Source of the DNA: Candidatus Aminicenantota bacterium
GTDB lineage: Bacteria > Acidobacteriota > Aminicenantia > Aminicenantales > Aminicenantaceae
Assembly (NCBI GenBank): GCA_014727835.1
Contig: WJMT01000072.1
Coordinates: 1-37,889, forward strand
DNA length: 37,889 bases
Direction of reading: 5' to 3'
A model generated the notes under the pieces. The model made no database searches. It was given only the letters and a program-made list of their open reading frames with translations, and was not told the DNA's origin. The first letter of the stretch is position 1, and every line of letters starts with the position of its first letter. The position numbers and the translations under genes are program-made. Shown here in pieces: positions 24,242 through 32,335 of this stretch.

Positions 24242-25117
24242 ATGAAAAAATCAGCTTCTGTTCTTTTTGCCCTGATTCTGGTGCTGTGGATCCATTCGAC
24301 ATCCCCTGCATCTGAAGGATTCAAAGTGTTCATTTCAGTGGATATGGAAGGTGTGTGCGGTGTCATTCATTGGGAAGAAGTGAGCCGCAGCGGTAAAGAC
24401 TATGATCTTTTCCGAAAACTGATGACAGAGGAGACCAATGCAGCCATTGAAGGAGTCCTGGCTGCTGGGGCCACAGAGATCTTAGTCCGGGATTCCCACG
24501 GCAGTGCCCGAAACATCCTTCCTCACCTTCTTCATCCCAAAGCCAAGCTCATCAGAGACTGGTCCGGAGGCCCGTTGAGCATGATGGAGGGAATCGATGA
24601 AAGCTTTGATGCGGTTCTCTTCATTGGCTATCATGCCCGGGCCAACACCCCCAATGCTGTGCTGGACCACACCATGAGCGGGACTCTTTATGAAGTCACT
24701 GTGAATGGAACAAAGATGCCTGAAGCAGGGATCAACGCCCTGATTGCAGGTCATTTTGGAGTGCCGGTGATATTTGTGGCCGGGGATGAAGCGGTGTGCC
24801 GGCAGTCTGATGAGCTTTTTGGAGACGTCACCACAGTGGCGGTTAAGCAAGGCATCGGAGAAGCAGCCAAGATGATGGGCCCCGCCTCTGCCTGCGATAT
24901 GATCAGAAAAAAGGCTAAGGAAGCCCTCAGCAGGTTGGAGGATTTTCAGCCATACAAACTGACTGCTCCTTACACCATGGAAGTCACATTTAAAGATGAA
25001 GAAAGAGCTGAGAATGCTTCCTGGATCCCCGGAGCCAAAAGAGCCAGCCCCACTTCAGTATCCTTCACCAGCTCCCAACTGATGGAAGTTTTGAGATTTT
25101 TCAAGTTCGCCCGGTAG
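24242..25117 (+). CDS. M55 family D-aminopeptidase (DppA-like), exported
   Basis: 291-residue zinc aminopeptidase releasing N-terminal D-amino acids. The family fold opens with KVFISVDMEGVCG (zinc ligands Asp34, Glu36), and has His86 in RDSHGSARN and His131 in IGYHARAN, then GINALIAGHFGVPVIFVAGDEAVC, all diagnostic of M55. Unlike the cytosolic Bacillus DppA, this one has a clear signal peptide (residues 1-23, cut near SPAS-EG), so it should act in the periplasm, perhaps on peptidoglycan-derived D-Ala peptides. GGAGG lies just ahead of the ATG. No transporter is adjacent. Downstream sequence is the remnant of a different gene. High confidence in family, low in physiological substrate. Confidence 0.9.
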   Translation: MKKSASVLFALILVLWIHSTSPASEGFKVFISVDMEGVCGVIHWEEVSRSGKDYDLFRKLMTEETNAAIEGVLAAGATEILVRDSHGSARNILPHLLHPKAKLIRDWSGGPLSMMEGIDESFDAVLFIGYHARANTPNAVLDHTMSGTLYEVTVNGTKMPEAGINALIAGHFGVPVIFVAGDEAVCRQSDELFGDVTTVAVKQGIGEAAKMMGPASACDMIRKKAKEALSRLEDFQPYKLTAPYTMEVTFKDEERAENASWIPGAKRASPTSVSFTSSQLMEVLRFFKFAR

Positions 25118-25152
25118 AAAGAGACACACCATTAAATATTTTTTGTGTTTAA

Positions 25153-25764
25153 ATCAGCCATATTTTCAGCATAACCAACAGATGCAATCTGGACTGCAAG
25201 GGATGCTACCAGAAGGAGTTTCATGCATTAACTGAACATGAACTGAGTCCTGAAAAACTCAAAGAGATCACACATGAAGCCCACAAACTGGGAATTTACT
25301 TTTTCGTCATAGCTGGAGGAGAACCGCTGAGCCGACCAGAACTGCTGGAAATCACACAAAAATACCCAGAGATTCTTTTCCTTGATTACACTCCCATTCA
25401 GGAGGAAACAAAAGAATGGGCGCTTCTTGACCATCAGAGAACTCAGGTGATGAGTCTGATGAAATCGTTCCGCAGACAATTTTCCGCTCTTTTTATCAGT
25501 GTTCCTTTGGAAGAAATGGAGGTTGGGGGCTGTCTTTCTGCAGGACGAGGTTTTGTGCACATCAACGCCGAAGGGGATGTGGAGCCATGCCCATTCGCCC
25601 CCATTTCAGATACAAACCTCAAGGAGTCATCACTAAAAGAAGCGCTGCAATCAGAATTTCTGCTGAGAATTCGTCAAATCCCTGAACTATCAAAATACAC
25701 TGGAGAGGGTTGTGCTTTATGGAGAAATCGCGAGCAAGTGCGCTCTTTGCTTCATCAAGAATGA
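25153..25764 (+). pseudogene. Decayed radical SAM gene with missing start and internal deletion
   Basis: A single open frame without an ATG, GTG or TTG at its head (TAA at 25150-25152, then straight into SHIFSITN). It carries an intact cluster motif RCNLDCKGCYQK and the adjacent FVIAGGEPL strand, then YPEILFL, then jumps directly to DYTPIQEETKEWALL and the C-terminal GGCLSAGRGFVHINAEGDVEPCPFAP. In related full-length radical SAM proteins about 100 residues of the barrel separate those two blocks. So the 5' end is lost and the centre is deleted in frame, leaving 203 codons. An internal ATG (25447) gives a 105-residue frame lacking the cluster. I regard it as a relic, though translation from a rare codon cannot be excluded. 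Confidence 0.72.
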
Positions 25765-25867
25765 CCACAACCAATGATTCATACATATTTGAAATAAATA
25801 TCAAGATCTCTCATAACACATAAGAGAACTTATTGAACAATGCAAGCATCGGAGAAAGGAAAATCTC

Positions 25868-26410
25868 TTGAAAACATACACTGAACCCAAAGAACTCGTC
25901 AAAAATCCAGATTATCAAGAGCAAAGGAAGAAGTGTCTTTCTAAGCTCCATGACAGCATCATCGATGCTCCCATAAGAGATATCATTAGAATTATCAATA
26001 AACTTCCTTGGTGTTTCACTCTCCAGAGCTGCTTCGGTCATTTTGTTTTCAAAGGCCAGGGAGACCCTCAAAACCTGGAGCCTCTGCCGCGAACAGACAC
26101 CATTGATCAGGTGGAGTACAGGATCGCCTATATTGCTTTTTGTGTTGAGAACAGCCGAATGGGGAGGGAGTGGCTCAAGGTTCTAAGCGAAATCCCAGCC
26201 ATTGACCCGGATAACATCCAATTCTTAAGCGCCAGCTGGTTTTGGAAAAAACAGGTCAACTCTTATGCCCTTCAGGTGGAGCCAACCCGGTTTAAGCATC
26301 AAGATAAAGCAATCATTGATTACCCGGAAGCTCTTGATATAGAACAGACACGAAATGAGTTCTTTTTGAAGCTCAGAAAAATCATCTCACACCCCCTGAA
26401 CAAGATTTGA
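25868..26410 (+). CDS. Uncharacterised protein with TYW3-like N-terminal motif
   Basis: 180-residue protein starting at TTG 25868 with AAAGGA eight bases upstream; no better start is visible. No signal peptide or membrane segment, so cytosolic. Residues 20-58 (KLHDSI, then DAPIRDIIRIINKLPWCFTLQSCFGHF) look like the opening of TYW3, the tRNA-wybutosine methyltransferase, whose pattern is a lysine-rich helix, IxxLIxxIN, then an FTxSSCSG-like core; here it reads FTLQSCFGH. The following YRIAYIAFCVENSRMGREWLKVL resembles the later TYW3 strand-helix unit. It is by eye only, and the canonical Ser-Ser is Gln-Ser. The enzyme is known from archaea and eukaryotes, so either a related modification or a new function is possible. 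No operon partner seen. Confidence 0.6.
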   Translation: MKTYTEPKELVKNPDYQEQRKKCLSKLHDSIIDAPIRDIIRIINKLPWCFTLQSCFGHFVFKGQGDPQNLEPLPRTDTIDQVEYRIAYIAFCVENSRMGREWLKVLSEIPAIDPDNIQFLSASWFWKKQVNSYALQVEPTRFKHQDKAIIDYPEALDIEQTRNEFFLKLRKIISHPLNKI

Positions 26411-26467
26411 TCCGAACATTCAATTCTTAGGAAGAAATAAGGTGAACGGCAAACTGGCCCTAAATTC

Positions 26468-26496
26468 TTGACCTTGTGAGAACGCTTTCATATAAT
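26468..26496 (+). promoter_or_regulatory. Sigma-70 promoter of the erythromycin-esterase-like gene
   Basis: TTGACC (26468-26473), a 17-base spacer, and a perfect TATAAT (26491-26496). Start near 26503, leader about 67 bases, with AGGA ahead of ATG 26570. Confidence 0.6.
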
Positions 26497-26569
26497 CCTT
26501 CCTCATAGGAATTGGAGTTGCCTTCTCGGACTCCCTTCCCATTCAATAATACGAGCAGGACGGATTTTT

Positions 26570-27937
26570 ATGAAAAACAAACCCATTCAACTGATTTTGA
26601 CCATTTTTGTTTTAACCTTTGTTTTAACGAATTTTACTCCAGCTGTGCAAAAAGGAGCTGTCACAAAAATTCCTCTCCATCAATTAAACCATGTCATAAA
26701 AGAACTGCCCGAAGGATCACCGCTTGATTTTTCAGATGATTTGTTCTCATTTCTGGATCCTATCTTCAGCCAAGCACAAATCATAGCCTTGGGAGAAGCC
26801 ACACACGGCACTAAAGAATTTTTTGAACTCAAACATAGGCTGCTTCAATATCTTGTCAAAAATCATAATGTGCGGGCCCTCGGATTCGAATTTGATTTTC
26901 GATTCGGAAGTTCTTTAAACATGGAACGGTTCGTCACAGAGGGAAAAGGGGATTTAGACGCCCTTTTCCACGGATTGTACTGGACGCACAGAAACCAAGA
27001 ACTGAAAAACATGATCCTGTGGATGCAAAAATACAACTCTGACAAAAAAGACTGGGAAAAGATTCACTTTGTCGGGATCGACAGCCAGCTGGATATCTGG
27101 TACATCAATGAACTCATTGAAGAACTTCATGGATTTGATCCCCGCCTTCCCGAATATCTAAAAGAGGAGCTCAGTCCATTAAAGAGTCTGGGAAAAATCG
27201 ACCACAAAAACATGTCTTCTGAGAAATACAGCCAAATCAAATCACTTTTGAGTCAATTGAAGAAACAGGTCCATACATATTTAACAGAAAATCCCAGCCC
27301 ATCAGATTCTCAGAAACGCAAATTAATGAGTCACCTGATCGAATCCTATCTTCTCTCTCACGAAATGCGCTTTCTCCTCACCAAGAAAAAAAATGTCCGC
27401 GACCGCCACATGGCTGAGCATTGTCTTTGGCTGAAAGGATTTGTAGAGGACCATCAAAAAGTTGCTGTTTGGGCCCACAACTCCCATGTAGCGAAGAATC
27501 CTCATTACACTTCAGAAGGAAGCCCTTCTATGGGGCACTATTTGAAAAGAGAATTGGGCCCGGCTTACATTTCCATTGCCACCTCTTTTTCCAAGGGATC
27601 TTTTGCCGCAGTGACCGATGACTGCTTCGGAAATGATACCAAACCTATTATATGGAAGATCCAATCAAATCCTCCCCCTCACTCTTCAAATTCTGTTTTT
27701 CATAAGGCAGCACCTCAAAACTTTGTTTTCCTCATTTCGTCTCAACCAAAACAGAGTGAATTGTTCCAATATTTCAATCAACCTATGTCATTCTTAGGAG
27801 TAGGCGATTTTTTCACCAGGGATGTGGAAGACCATTATGGTTTTAGCAAAATGATTAACCTAGCTCAATATTATGATATTCTGTTCCATTTCAAAGATAC
27901 CAATGCTATCCATATCATAGAGAAAAAAGACGTCTAA
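26570..27937 (+). CDS. Exported erythromycin esterase family hydrolase
   Basis: 455-residue protein of the erythromycin esterase/EreA-like family, which also includes many housekeeping hydrolases of unknown substrate. An N-terminal signal peptide (residues 6-25) marks it as exported. The active-site spacing matches that described for Ere enzymes: Glu76 and His79 in IALGEATHGTKEFF and Glu107 in LGFEFDF (Glu-to-His +3 and Glu-to-Glu +31), plus the later VWAHNSHVAK. Own promoter at 26468-26496. Resistance to macrolides should not be assumed: characterised Ere proteins are cytosolic, and this one is distant and secreted. It is a free-standing gene; the permease gene downstream is on the other strand. 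Confidence 0.82.
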   Translation: MKNKPIQLILTIFVLTFVLTNFTPAVQKGAVTKIPLHQLNHVIKELPEGSPLDFSDDLFSFLDPIFSQAQIIALGEATHGTKEFFELKHRLLQYLVKNHNVRALGFEFDFRFGSSLNMERFVTEGKGDLDALFHGLYWTHRNQELKNMILWMQKYNSDKKDWEKIHFVGIDSQLDIWYINELIEELHGFDPRLPEYLKEELSPLKSLGKIDHKNMSSEKYSQIKSLLSQLKKQVHTYLTENPSPSDSQKRKLMSHLIESYLLSHEMRFLLTKKKNVRDRHMAEHCLWLKGFVEDHQKVAVWAHNSHVAKNPHYTSEGSPSMGHYLKRELGPAYISIATSFSKGSFAAVTDDCFGNDTKPIIWKIQSNPPPHSSNSVFHKAAPQNFVFLISSQPKQSELFQYFNQPMSFLGVGDFFTRDVEDHYGFSKMINLAQYYDILFHFKDTNAIHIIEKKDV

Positions 27938-28176
27938 AAGGAACATTGAATACAAAAAACCAATAACCACAGCAGTCTTTGTCAGATGGTTCATGATCCG
28001 GTTTCTTCTTATAAATGTGTTTCTCATATGCTTAAAAAAGTTTCCAATAGTCACAAAAAGAATCCCCATGGTCAATAATAAATCAGCCCTGGACTAACGC
28101 AATCTCTAGTCGTCCAGCTGTTGACAGTTAAGTCTCATACAGATGAGATAAGGTGAATAAATAAACTATTTTTGAT
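27938..28176. other. Intergenic region with two inverted repeats
   Basis: No gene is supported. TCTCAT/ATGAGA (28133-28148, loop ACAG) and CTGGACTA/TAGT-GTCCAG (about 28090-28118, with a bulge) are two hairpins between the convergent 3' ends. Neither is followed by a T-run, so intrinsic termination is only possible, not shown. An AT-rich stem (28155-28162 with 28175-28182) overlaps the permease stop. Confidence 0.35.
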
Positions 28177-30771
28177 TTATTCGTAGCGTAGGGACTCCAC
28201 CGGGTCAGTTCGGGCTGCTCTCAGAGACTGAAAACTAACTGTAACAAAAGCAATCAAAACAGCAATCACAGCAGAGACAAGAAAAGTCCATAAGGATATG
28301 CGAACCCGGTACGCAAAATTCTGGAGCCATTTGTTCATCATCACATAAGCGATCGGCCAGGCTAAGAGATTGGCAACTAGAACCCATTTCATGAATTCTT
28401 GGGAGAAAAGCATCACAATATTTCCTCCGGAAGCTCCCAAAACCTTGCGGATTCCGATTTCCTTGGTGCGCTGGTTGACCATAAAAGAGGTCAAACCAAA
28501 AAGCCCTAAACAGGAAACAAACAGGGCTAGGAAGGTGAAGTATCGAAAAATCTTCCCCATCCGTATCTCAGAACGGTAAAGTCTGTCAAAATGGCTGTCC
28601 ATAAAGAAAGATTCAAAGGAATGTCCGGGATGGAATTGGTTCCAGGTTTTTTTGATGGAGGCAATGGTGTCCTGCGTGTTTTGGGTGCGGATCCTCACAG
28701 AAGTGTAGGCAGCAGCACCTGAAGACATGAACAAGACCAGAGGTTCGATCTTTTGATGCAGAGACTCATAGTGAAAGTCTTGAACCACTCCGATGACATT
28801 TCCCGTCTTGTTCTTATCGCCCTTCCAAATGAGCTGTTTTCCGATAGGTTCTTCCCAACCAAATTCCTGGACTGCGGCTTGGTTGAGGATATAGGCATCT
28901 TCTCTGTCTGTGGGGAATTGTGTGGAAAAATTCCTTCCTTGAACCACTTCAATCCCAAAGGTGGGAATGAAGTCTTCATCCACCACTATGGAATCTCTGG
29001 GAGACCAGAGATTTCCTTCTGGTTTCATGCCTCTTGAGCCCACAGATTCCCCTGGAATAGAAGAGGAACCAGAAACACTCATGACTTCTGGATTTTTTAA
29101 GAGAGTGTTTTTAAAAGCCAGGAATCCTTTTTGAGCTTGACTGTCCCACATGGGCACAACCAAAACCTGCTCTTGGTCAAATCCCAGTTTTTTGTTCATA
29201 CAGAACCGGTTCTGTCTGGATATGACCAGGGTTCCTATGATGAGAACAATGGAAATGGAAAATTGAGCGACCACCAGAATTTTTCTGAATCCCGCGCCCT
29301 TTGTGCCGTTGCCATAATTTTCCATAATCACCTTAATGGGTTGGAACTTGGATAAGTACAGCGCCGGATAGATCCCGGATAAAATCCCAGCCAGTAAGGC
29401 AATCCCCAAAAAAACAAATCCTGTTTCCAAGGCATCGTATTGACTCAGAGACAAATTTTGTCCGATGAGTCGATTGAGATTGGGAATCAGACTGAGGGCT
29501 AGGACCACAGCCAGCAGCAGAGCCATCAAAGAAAACAAAACAGATTCCCCGAAAAATTGACGGATCAGCTGCATACGCTGGGCTCCAATGACTTTGCGCA
29601 TTCCCACCTCTTTAGCCCGGTTGATGGACCGGGCTGTGGTGAGATTCACAAAATTGATACAGGCGATGATCAGTATAAAGACAGCAATGGCAGAAAAGGT
29701 GTAAACAGAGCTGATATCCCCGATGTGGGAAGCCATGTCCTGACGGAAATCCCGGGAGTGCAGATGGATATCAGTTAATGGCTGAAAGTCAAATTTCACA
29801 TTTTCCATGGGGCCAAAATGTTTTTTTAGAAATTGAGAGAGCTTGGGTTCCAGCTCTGTCTGACTGTATTCCCTCTGCAAAAGAAGATAGGTGTAGCAGT
29901 TCTGAGTTCTCCAGTTGTTCAGGATCCATTGGTAAGGCATGGCATCAAAAGAGACCAGAAAGTCAAAACGGAAATGAGAATTGGGAGGGACATCCTCTGT
30001 GACTCCTGTGACTTGAGTCTCAATGTGATGATCAATCATGAGGACTTTTCCGATGGGATTATCCGATCCAAAATATTTTTGGGCTGCTTTTTGGGATATC
30101 ACTATGGAATGGGGTTCATCCAGGACTGAGTCTGAATTTCCTTGGATCAAAGGAAAGGAAAAGACTTCAAAAAAAGAAGGATCCGTGAAAAAGACCTGCT
30201 CCTCATAAAAGGACCTGTTTTTGTGTGACACGGACCATTTTTCAATCCATGAGGGATGGAAAAAGCGGACCGACTGCTCCACTTCGGGAAGCTCCTGCTC
30301 CAATGCCGCTCCCAGAGGCTCGGGGGTTCCCACTGAATAGGCCCATTTCCCATTCTGAAATTCTCCCACCACTGCCCGGTAGATGCGTTTGGAATTCTCA
30401 TGGAACCGGTCATAACTGAGTTCATGTTTCACATAAATGAATATCAACAGGCAGCAGGCCAATCCGATCCCCAAACCTGAGATGTTAATGAATGAATACA
30501 ATTTGTGTCTTTTTAAATTTCTGAATGCAATACGGAGATAGTTTTTGAGCATTGACGCACTCCAATAAGTGATTTTTTTTACAAAAGATGGAATTGACTT
30601 AAAGACCTGAGCCCAGTACCACAGTTTTGCACGTGTTATTCCATGTTCCTTAGCCACAGATTGAAACAGTTCTTCAAAATCACCCAGAATCCAATCCCTC
30701 TGTTCTTTTTTTAAGAGGCTTTTTAATAACCAGTGGGCCCATTTTGGCGGATGGGGATGACAAGGATTCAC
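28177..30771 (-). CDS. Large FtsX/MacB-type ABC permease with permease-prefix domain
   Basis: 864-residue inner membrane protein. Residues 1-70 form the soluble permease-prefix region (PPKWAHWLLKSLL, then RDWILGDFEELFQSVAKEHG). Then come two copies of an FtsX unit: TM helix, MacB_PCD-like periplasmic domain and three TM helices (helices near 95, 360-450, 505, then 745-850). Conserved FtsX tokens such as NLTTARSINRAKEVGMRKVIGA and MVNQRTKEIGIRKVLGA (each before a TM bundle) appear twice. There is no ATPase domain; a MacB-like ATPase must be encoded elsewhere. GTG 30771 overlaps the padR stop (GTGA) and has AAGGGG ahead; an in-frame GTG at 30816 would give 15 extra residues. The PadR pairing is typical of this family, and cargo is unknown (lipid, peptide or antibiotic export are possibilities). 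Confidence 0.88.
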   Translation of the reverse strand: MNPCHPHPPKWAHWLLKSLLKKEQRDWILGDFEELFQSVAKEHGITRAKLWYWAQVFKSIPSFVKKITYWSASMLKNYLRIAFRNLKRHKLYSFINISGLGIGLACCLLIFIYVKHELSYDRFHENSKRIYRAVVGEFQNGKWAYSVGTPEPLGAALEQELPEVEQSVRFFHPSWIEKWSVSHKNRSFYEEQVFFTDPSFFEVFSFPLIQGNSDSVLDEPHSIVISQKAAQKYFGSDNPIGKVLMIDHHIETQVTGVTEDVPPNSHFRFDFLVSFDAMPYQWILNNWRTQNCYTYLLLQREYSQTELEPKLSQFLKKHFGPMENVKFDFQPLTDIHLHSRDFRQDMASHIGDISSVYTFSAIAVFILIIACINFVNLTTARSINRAKEVGMRKVIGAQRMQLIRQFFGESVLFSLMALLLAVVLALSLIPNLNRLIGQNLSLSQYDALETGFVFLGIALLAGILSGIYPALYLSKFQPIKVIMENYGNGTKGAGFRKILVVAQFSISIVLIIGTLVISRQNRFCMNKKLGFDQEQVLVVPMWDSQAQKGFLAFKNTLLKNPEVMSVSGSSSIPGESVGSRGMKPEGNLWSPRDSIVVDEDFIPTFGIEVVQGRNFSTQFPTDREDAYILNQAAVQEFGWEEPIGKQLIWKGDKNKTGNVIGVVQDFHYESLHQKIEPLVLFMSSGAAAYTSVRIRTQNTQDTIASIKKTWNQFHPGHSFESFFMDSHFDRLYRSEIRMGKIFRYFTFLALFVSCLGLFGLTSFMVNQRTKEIGIRKVLGASGGNIVMLFSQEFMKWVLVANLLAWPIAYVMMNKWLQNFAYRVRISLWTFLVSAVIAVLIAFVTVSFQSLRAARTDPVESLRYE

Positions 30772-31103
30772 TTGGATTCCCCTTTGTCCAAAGCCCAATC
30801 CGAAGTGCTTTCCCACAGCGCTTTATGGAGTCTCTTTATCTCTTCCAGAGCTTTGAATCCCTCTCGGGTCACTTTATACATGCGCTTGGCTCGTCCTCCC
30901 CGCATCTCAGTGGGCTCTCCGGTGTAAGACTCTACAAATCCCTTGTGTTCCAGGCGCTCCAGAGGCACATAGATGGCTCCTATGGACCACCGTTTTCCTG
31001 TCACTTCGGATATCAGCCTGCGGATGGTGACTCCGTAAGCATTGTCCTCGAGCTTGAGGATGGAGAGAAGCACCATCTCCTCAATCCTTGATAACAGTTT
31101 CAT
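30768..31103 (-). CDS. PadR family transcriptional repressor
   Basis: 111-residue winged-helix repressor. The PadR DNA-binding domain is plain: MVLLSILKLEDNAYGVTIRRLI, the recognition helix GAIYVPLERLEHKGFVES, and the wing GGRAKRMYKVTREG. The C-terminal helix is short, so it belongs to the small PadR-s2 type. GAGG lies just ahead of ATG 31103. The gene ends with a GTGA overlap into the permease, so repressor and transporter share a transcript. A perfect inverted repeat on its own promoter (31122-31141) makes autoregulation likely. The ligand is probably the transporter's cargo or a membrane-damaging compound; unknown. Confidence 0.9.
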   Translation of the reverse strand: MKLLSRIEEMVLLSILKLEDNAYGVTIRRLISEVTGKRWSIGAIYVPLERLEHKGFVESYTGEPTEMRGGRAKRMYKVTREGFKALEEIKRLHKALWESTSDWALDKGESK

Positions 31104-31121
31104 TTTTGTCCTCTTTTCCTG

Positions 31122-31141
31122 CTATATCTTCTAAAATATAG
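31122..31141. promoter_or_regulatory. Candidate PadR operator over the padR -10 box
   Basis: CTATAT and ATATAG form a perfect six-base inverted repeat with an eight-base spacer, the same centre-to-centre geometry as known PadR operators (two half-sites separated by eight). It covers the -10 hexamer of the padR promoter. Confidence 0.5.
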
Positions 31142-31163
31142 AACAATTGACTGAGTTTGTCAA
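31135..31163 (-). promoter_or_regulatory. Promoter of padR and the FtsX-type permease
   Basis: On the minus strand TTGACA (31163-31158), a 17-base spacer, and TATATT (31140-31135). The start would fall near 31128, giving a leader of about 25 bases that holds GAGG before ATG 31103. Confidence 0.65.
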
Positions 31164-31274
31164 GATGCTTTAAAACTATTTTTTCTAGGAAGGATTTTTG
31201 TGCCCTCTTAATTGGCAAAATCGCATGTTGATGGTTTCCTTTACAAATCTTCTCTATGGTGATCTCGTTTGCTC

Positions 31275-31303
31275 TTGACACCCAGAATGAATCATAATAT
31301 TAT
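31275..31303 (+). promoter_or_regulatory. Promoter of the LolA-like protein gene
   Basis: TTGACA (31275-31280), a 17-base spacer, and TATTAT (31298-31303). The start would be near 31310, with a leader of about 24 bases carrying GAGGGG before the GTG at 31334. Confidence 0.65.
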
Positions 31304-31333
31304 ATTAACAGAGTTTAATAAGAGGGGAACTAA

Positions 31334-32218
31334 GTGCAAAAAAAGTGCTTTATCATTCTGCTTGCATGTCTTTTTTTGGTATTCAATCTCAGTTACATCA
31401 CTGCATCATCCATACAATCAAATCAAAACAAAGAGCTTGAAGATGTTCTTTCAAACAGTTCCCAATACTGCAGTAAATTAGCCCATGCTGTTCTTGATTT
31501 TGTGTGTAAAGAAAAAGTAGTCATCGATTTTTTCACTCTTGGTGAAAGTGGGACTCTATCCAGAATTGAAGTTCAATCAAGAGGAAGACAGCAAGAAATC
31601 GGAGTTGAAAGCTGGAGAAAGCAGCGAAAATTTAAAACTCAAAAATTGGTTTATGACTATCAGCTCGTCAGTAAAGAGTTTAAACTCAGCGAGCAAAGAA
31701 TATTGCTTGAAGTGGATGGAAAAAAAGCCTCAAACGAATCAAACGACATTGAAAGAAGATTTCCTCATTCACTGTTGATATTAGGCCCCATCGGTCTTTT
31801 GAGCGAATACTGGCAAAAACGCCATGACTACAAGATTAAAAAGAAAGGTCGATTATTCGGAGAAAAAACCTATGTTATCGAAGCTGTTCCCAAGCCCGAA
31901 TACGCCACAGAACATCTCTGGGGTAAAGTCTGGATAAGTCAAGATGATTTCAGCATTCTCAAGATCGAATGGAATCAGGAGTCTGCTAAGGGATATGAGT
32001 CTCTTATTCAAAAGGCAAAGCAGCAGAATTTACAACCTGATTTTTCTTTGATTGCTGAGTATGAATACGAAAAGAATGGGATCCGGTTCCCCTCAAAATT
32101 TGTTTTAAAAGAGAACTACAAACATCCAAAGTACAAATTGATCAAAAATTCAAAGAAAACGGTTGTTTATTTTGACTATAAATTTTTTACAGTGAAAACT
32201 GATGTCGTTGTGAAGTAG
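31334..32218 (+). CDS. Secreted protein with LolA/outer-membrane-lipoprotein-sorting-like features
   Basis: 294-residue exported protein, starting at GTG with GAGGGG seven bases ahead. The signal peptide spans residues 1-25 (cut near ITAS-SI). The mature protein is beta-rich with alternating strands. It contains LWGKVWISQDDFSILKIEW (residues about 194-212), a pattern shared with LolA/LolB-like and DUF sigma-E regulatory domains, which bind lipid in a half-barrel. There is a double aromatic tail (VYFDYKFFTV) and a basic surface. No lipobox is present. The function is unknown; lipoprotein or lipid carriage is a guess. It has its own promoter and no operon partner; the NhaC gene begins 117 bases later. 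Confidence 0.6.
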   Translation: MQKKCFIILLACLFLVFNLSYITASSIQSNQNKELEDVLSNSSQYCSKLAHAVLDFVCKEKVVIDFFTLGESGTLSRIEVQSRGRQQEIGVESWRKQRKFKTQKLVYDYQLVSKEFKLSEQRILLEVDGKKASNESNDIERRFPHSLLILGPIGLLSEYWQKRHDYKIKKKGRLFGEKTYVIEAVPKPEYATEHLWGKVWISQDDFSILKIEWNQESAKGYESLIQKAKQQNLQPDFSLIAEYEYEKNGIRFPSKFVLKENYKHPKYKLIKNSKKTVVYFDYKFFTVKTDVVVK

Positions 32219-32283
32219 AATCCAATCCCTACAACCATCAAAACAGCTTAACCGGCAAGTCACTCTGTGCTTACACATTTCTG

Positions 32284-32312
32284 TTGATGGACGGAGATGA
32301 TTCCTATATCAT
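32284..32312 (+). promoter_or_regulatory. Promoter candidate for the NhaC gene
   Basis: TTGATG (32284-32289), a 17-base spacer, and TATCAT (32307-32312); start near 32319, leader about 17 bases. Moderate match only. Confidence 0.35.
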
Positions 32313-32335
32313 GATGTCATTTGAAGTTGAGGGAT

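Noticed and set aside
26570..27937. Macrolide resistance call for the erythromycin-esterase-like gene
   Set aside because: The family is broad; this protein is exported and has no resistance-gene neighbours, so only the family is called.
27860..28075. Minus-strand frame whose ILFVTIGNFFKHMRN faintly resembles SdpI membrane proteins
   Set aside because: It overlaps the end of the esterase gene, has no ribosome binding site, and lacks the downstream SdpI signature; the likeness is too weak.
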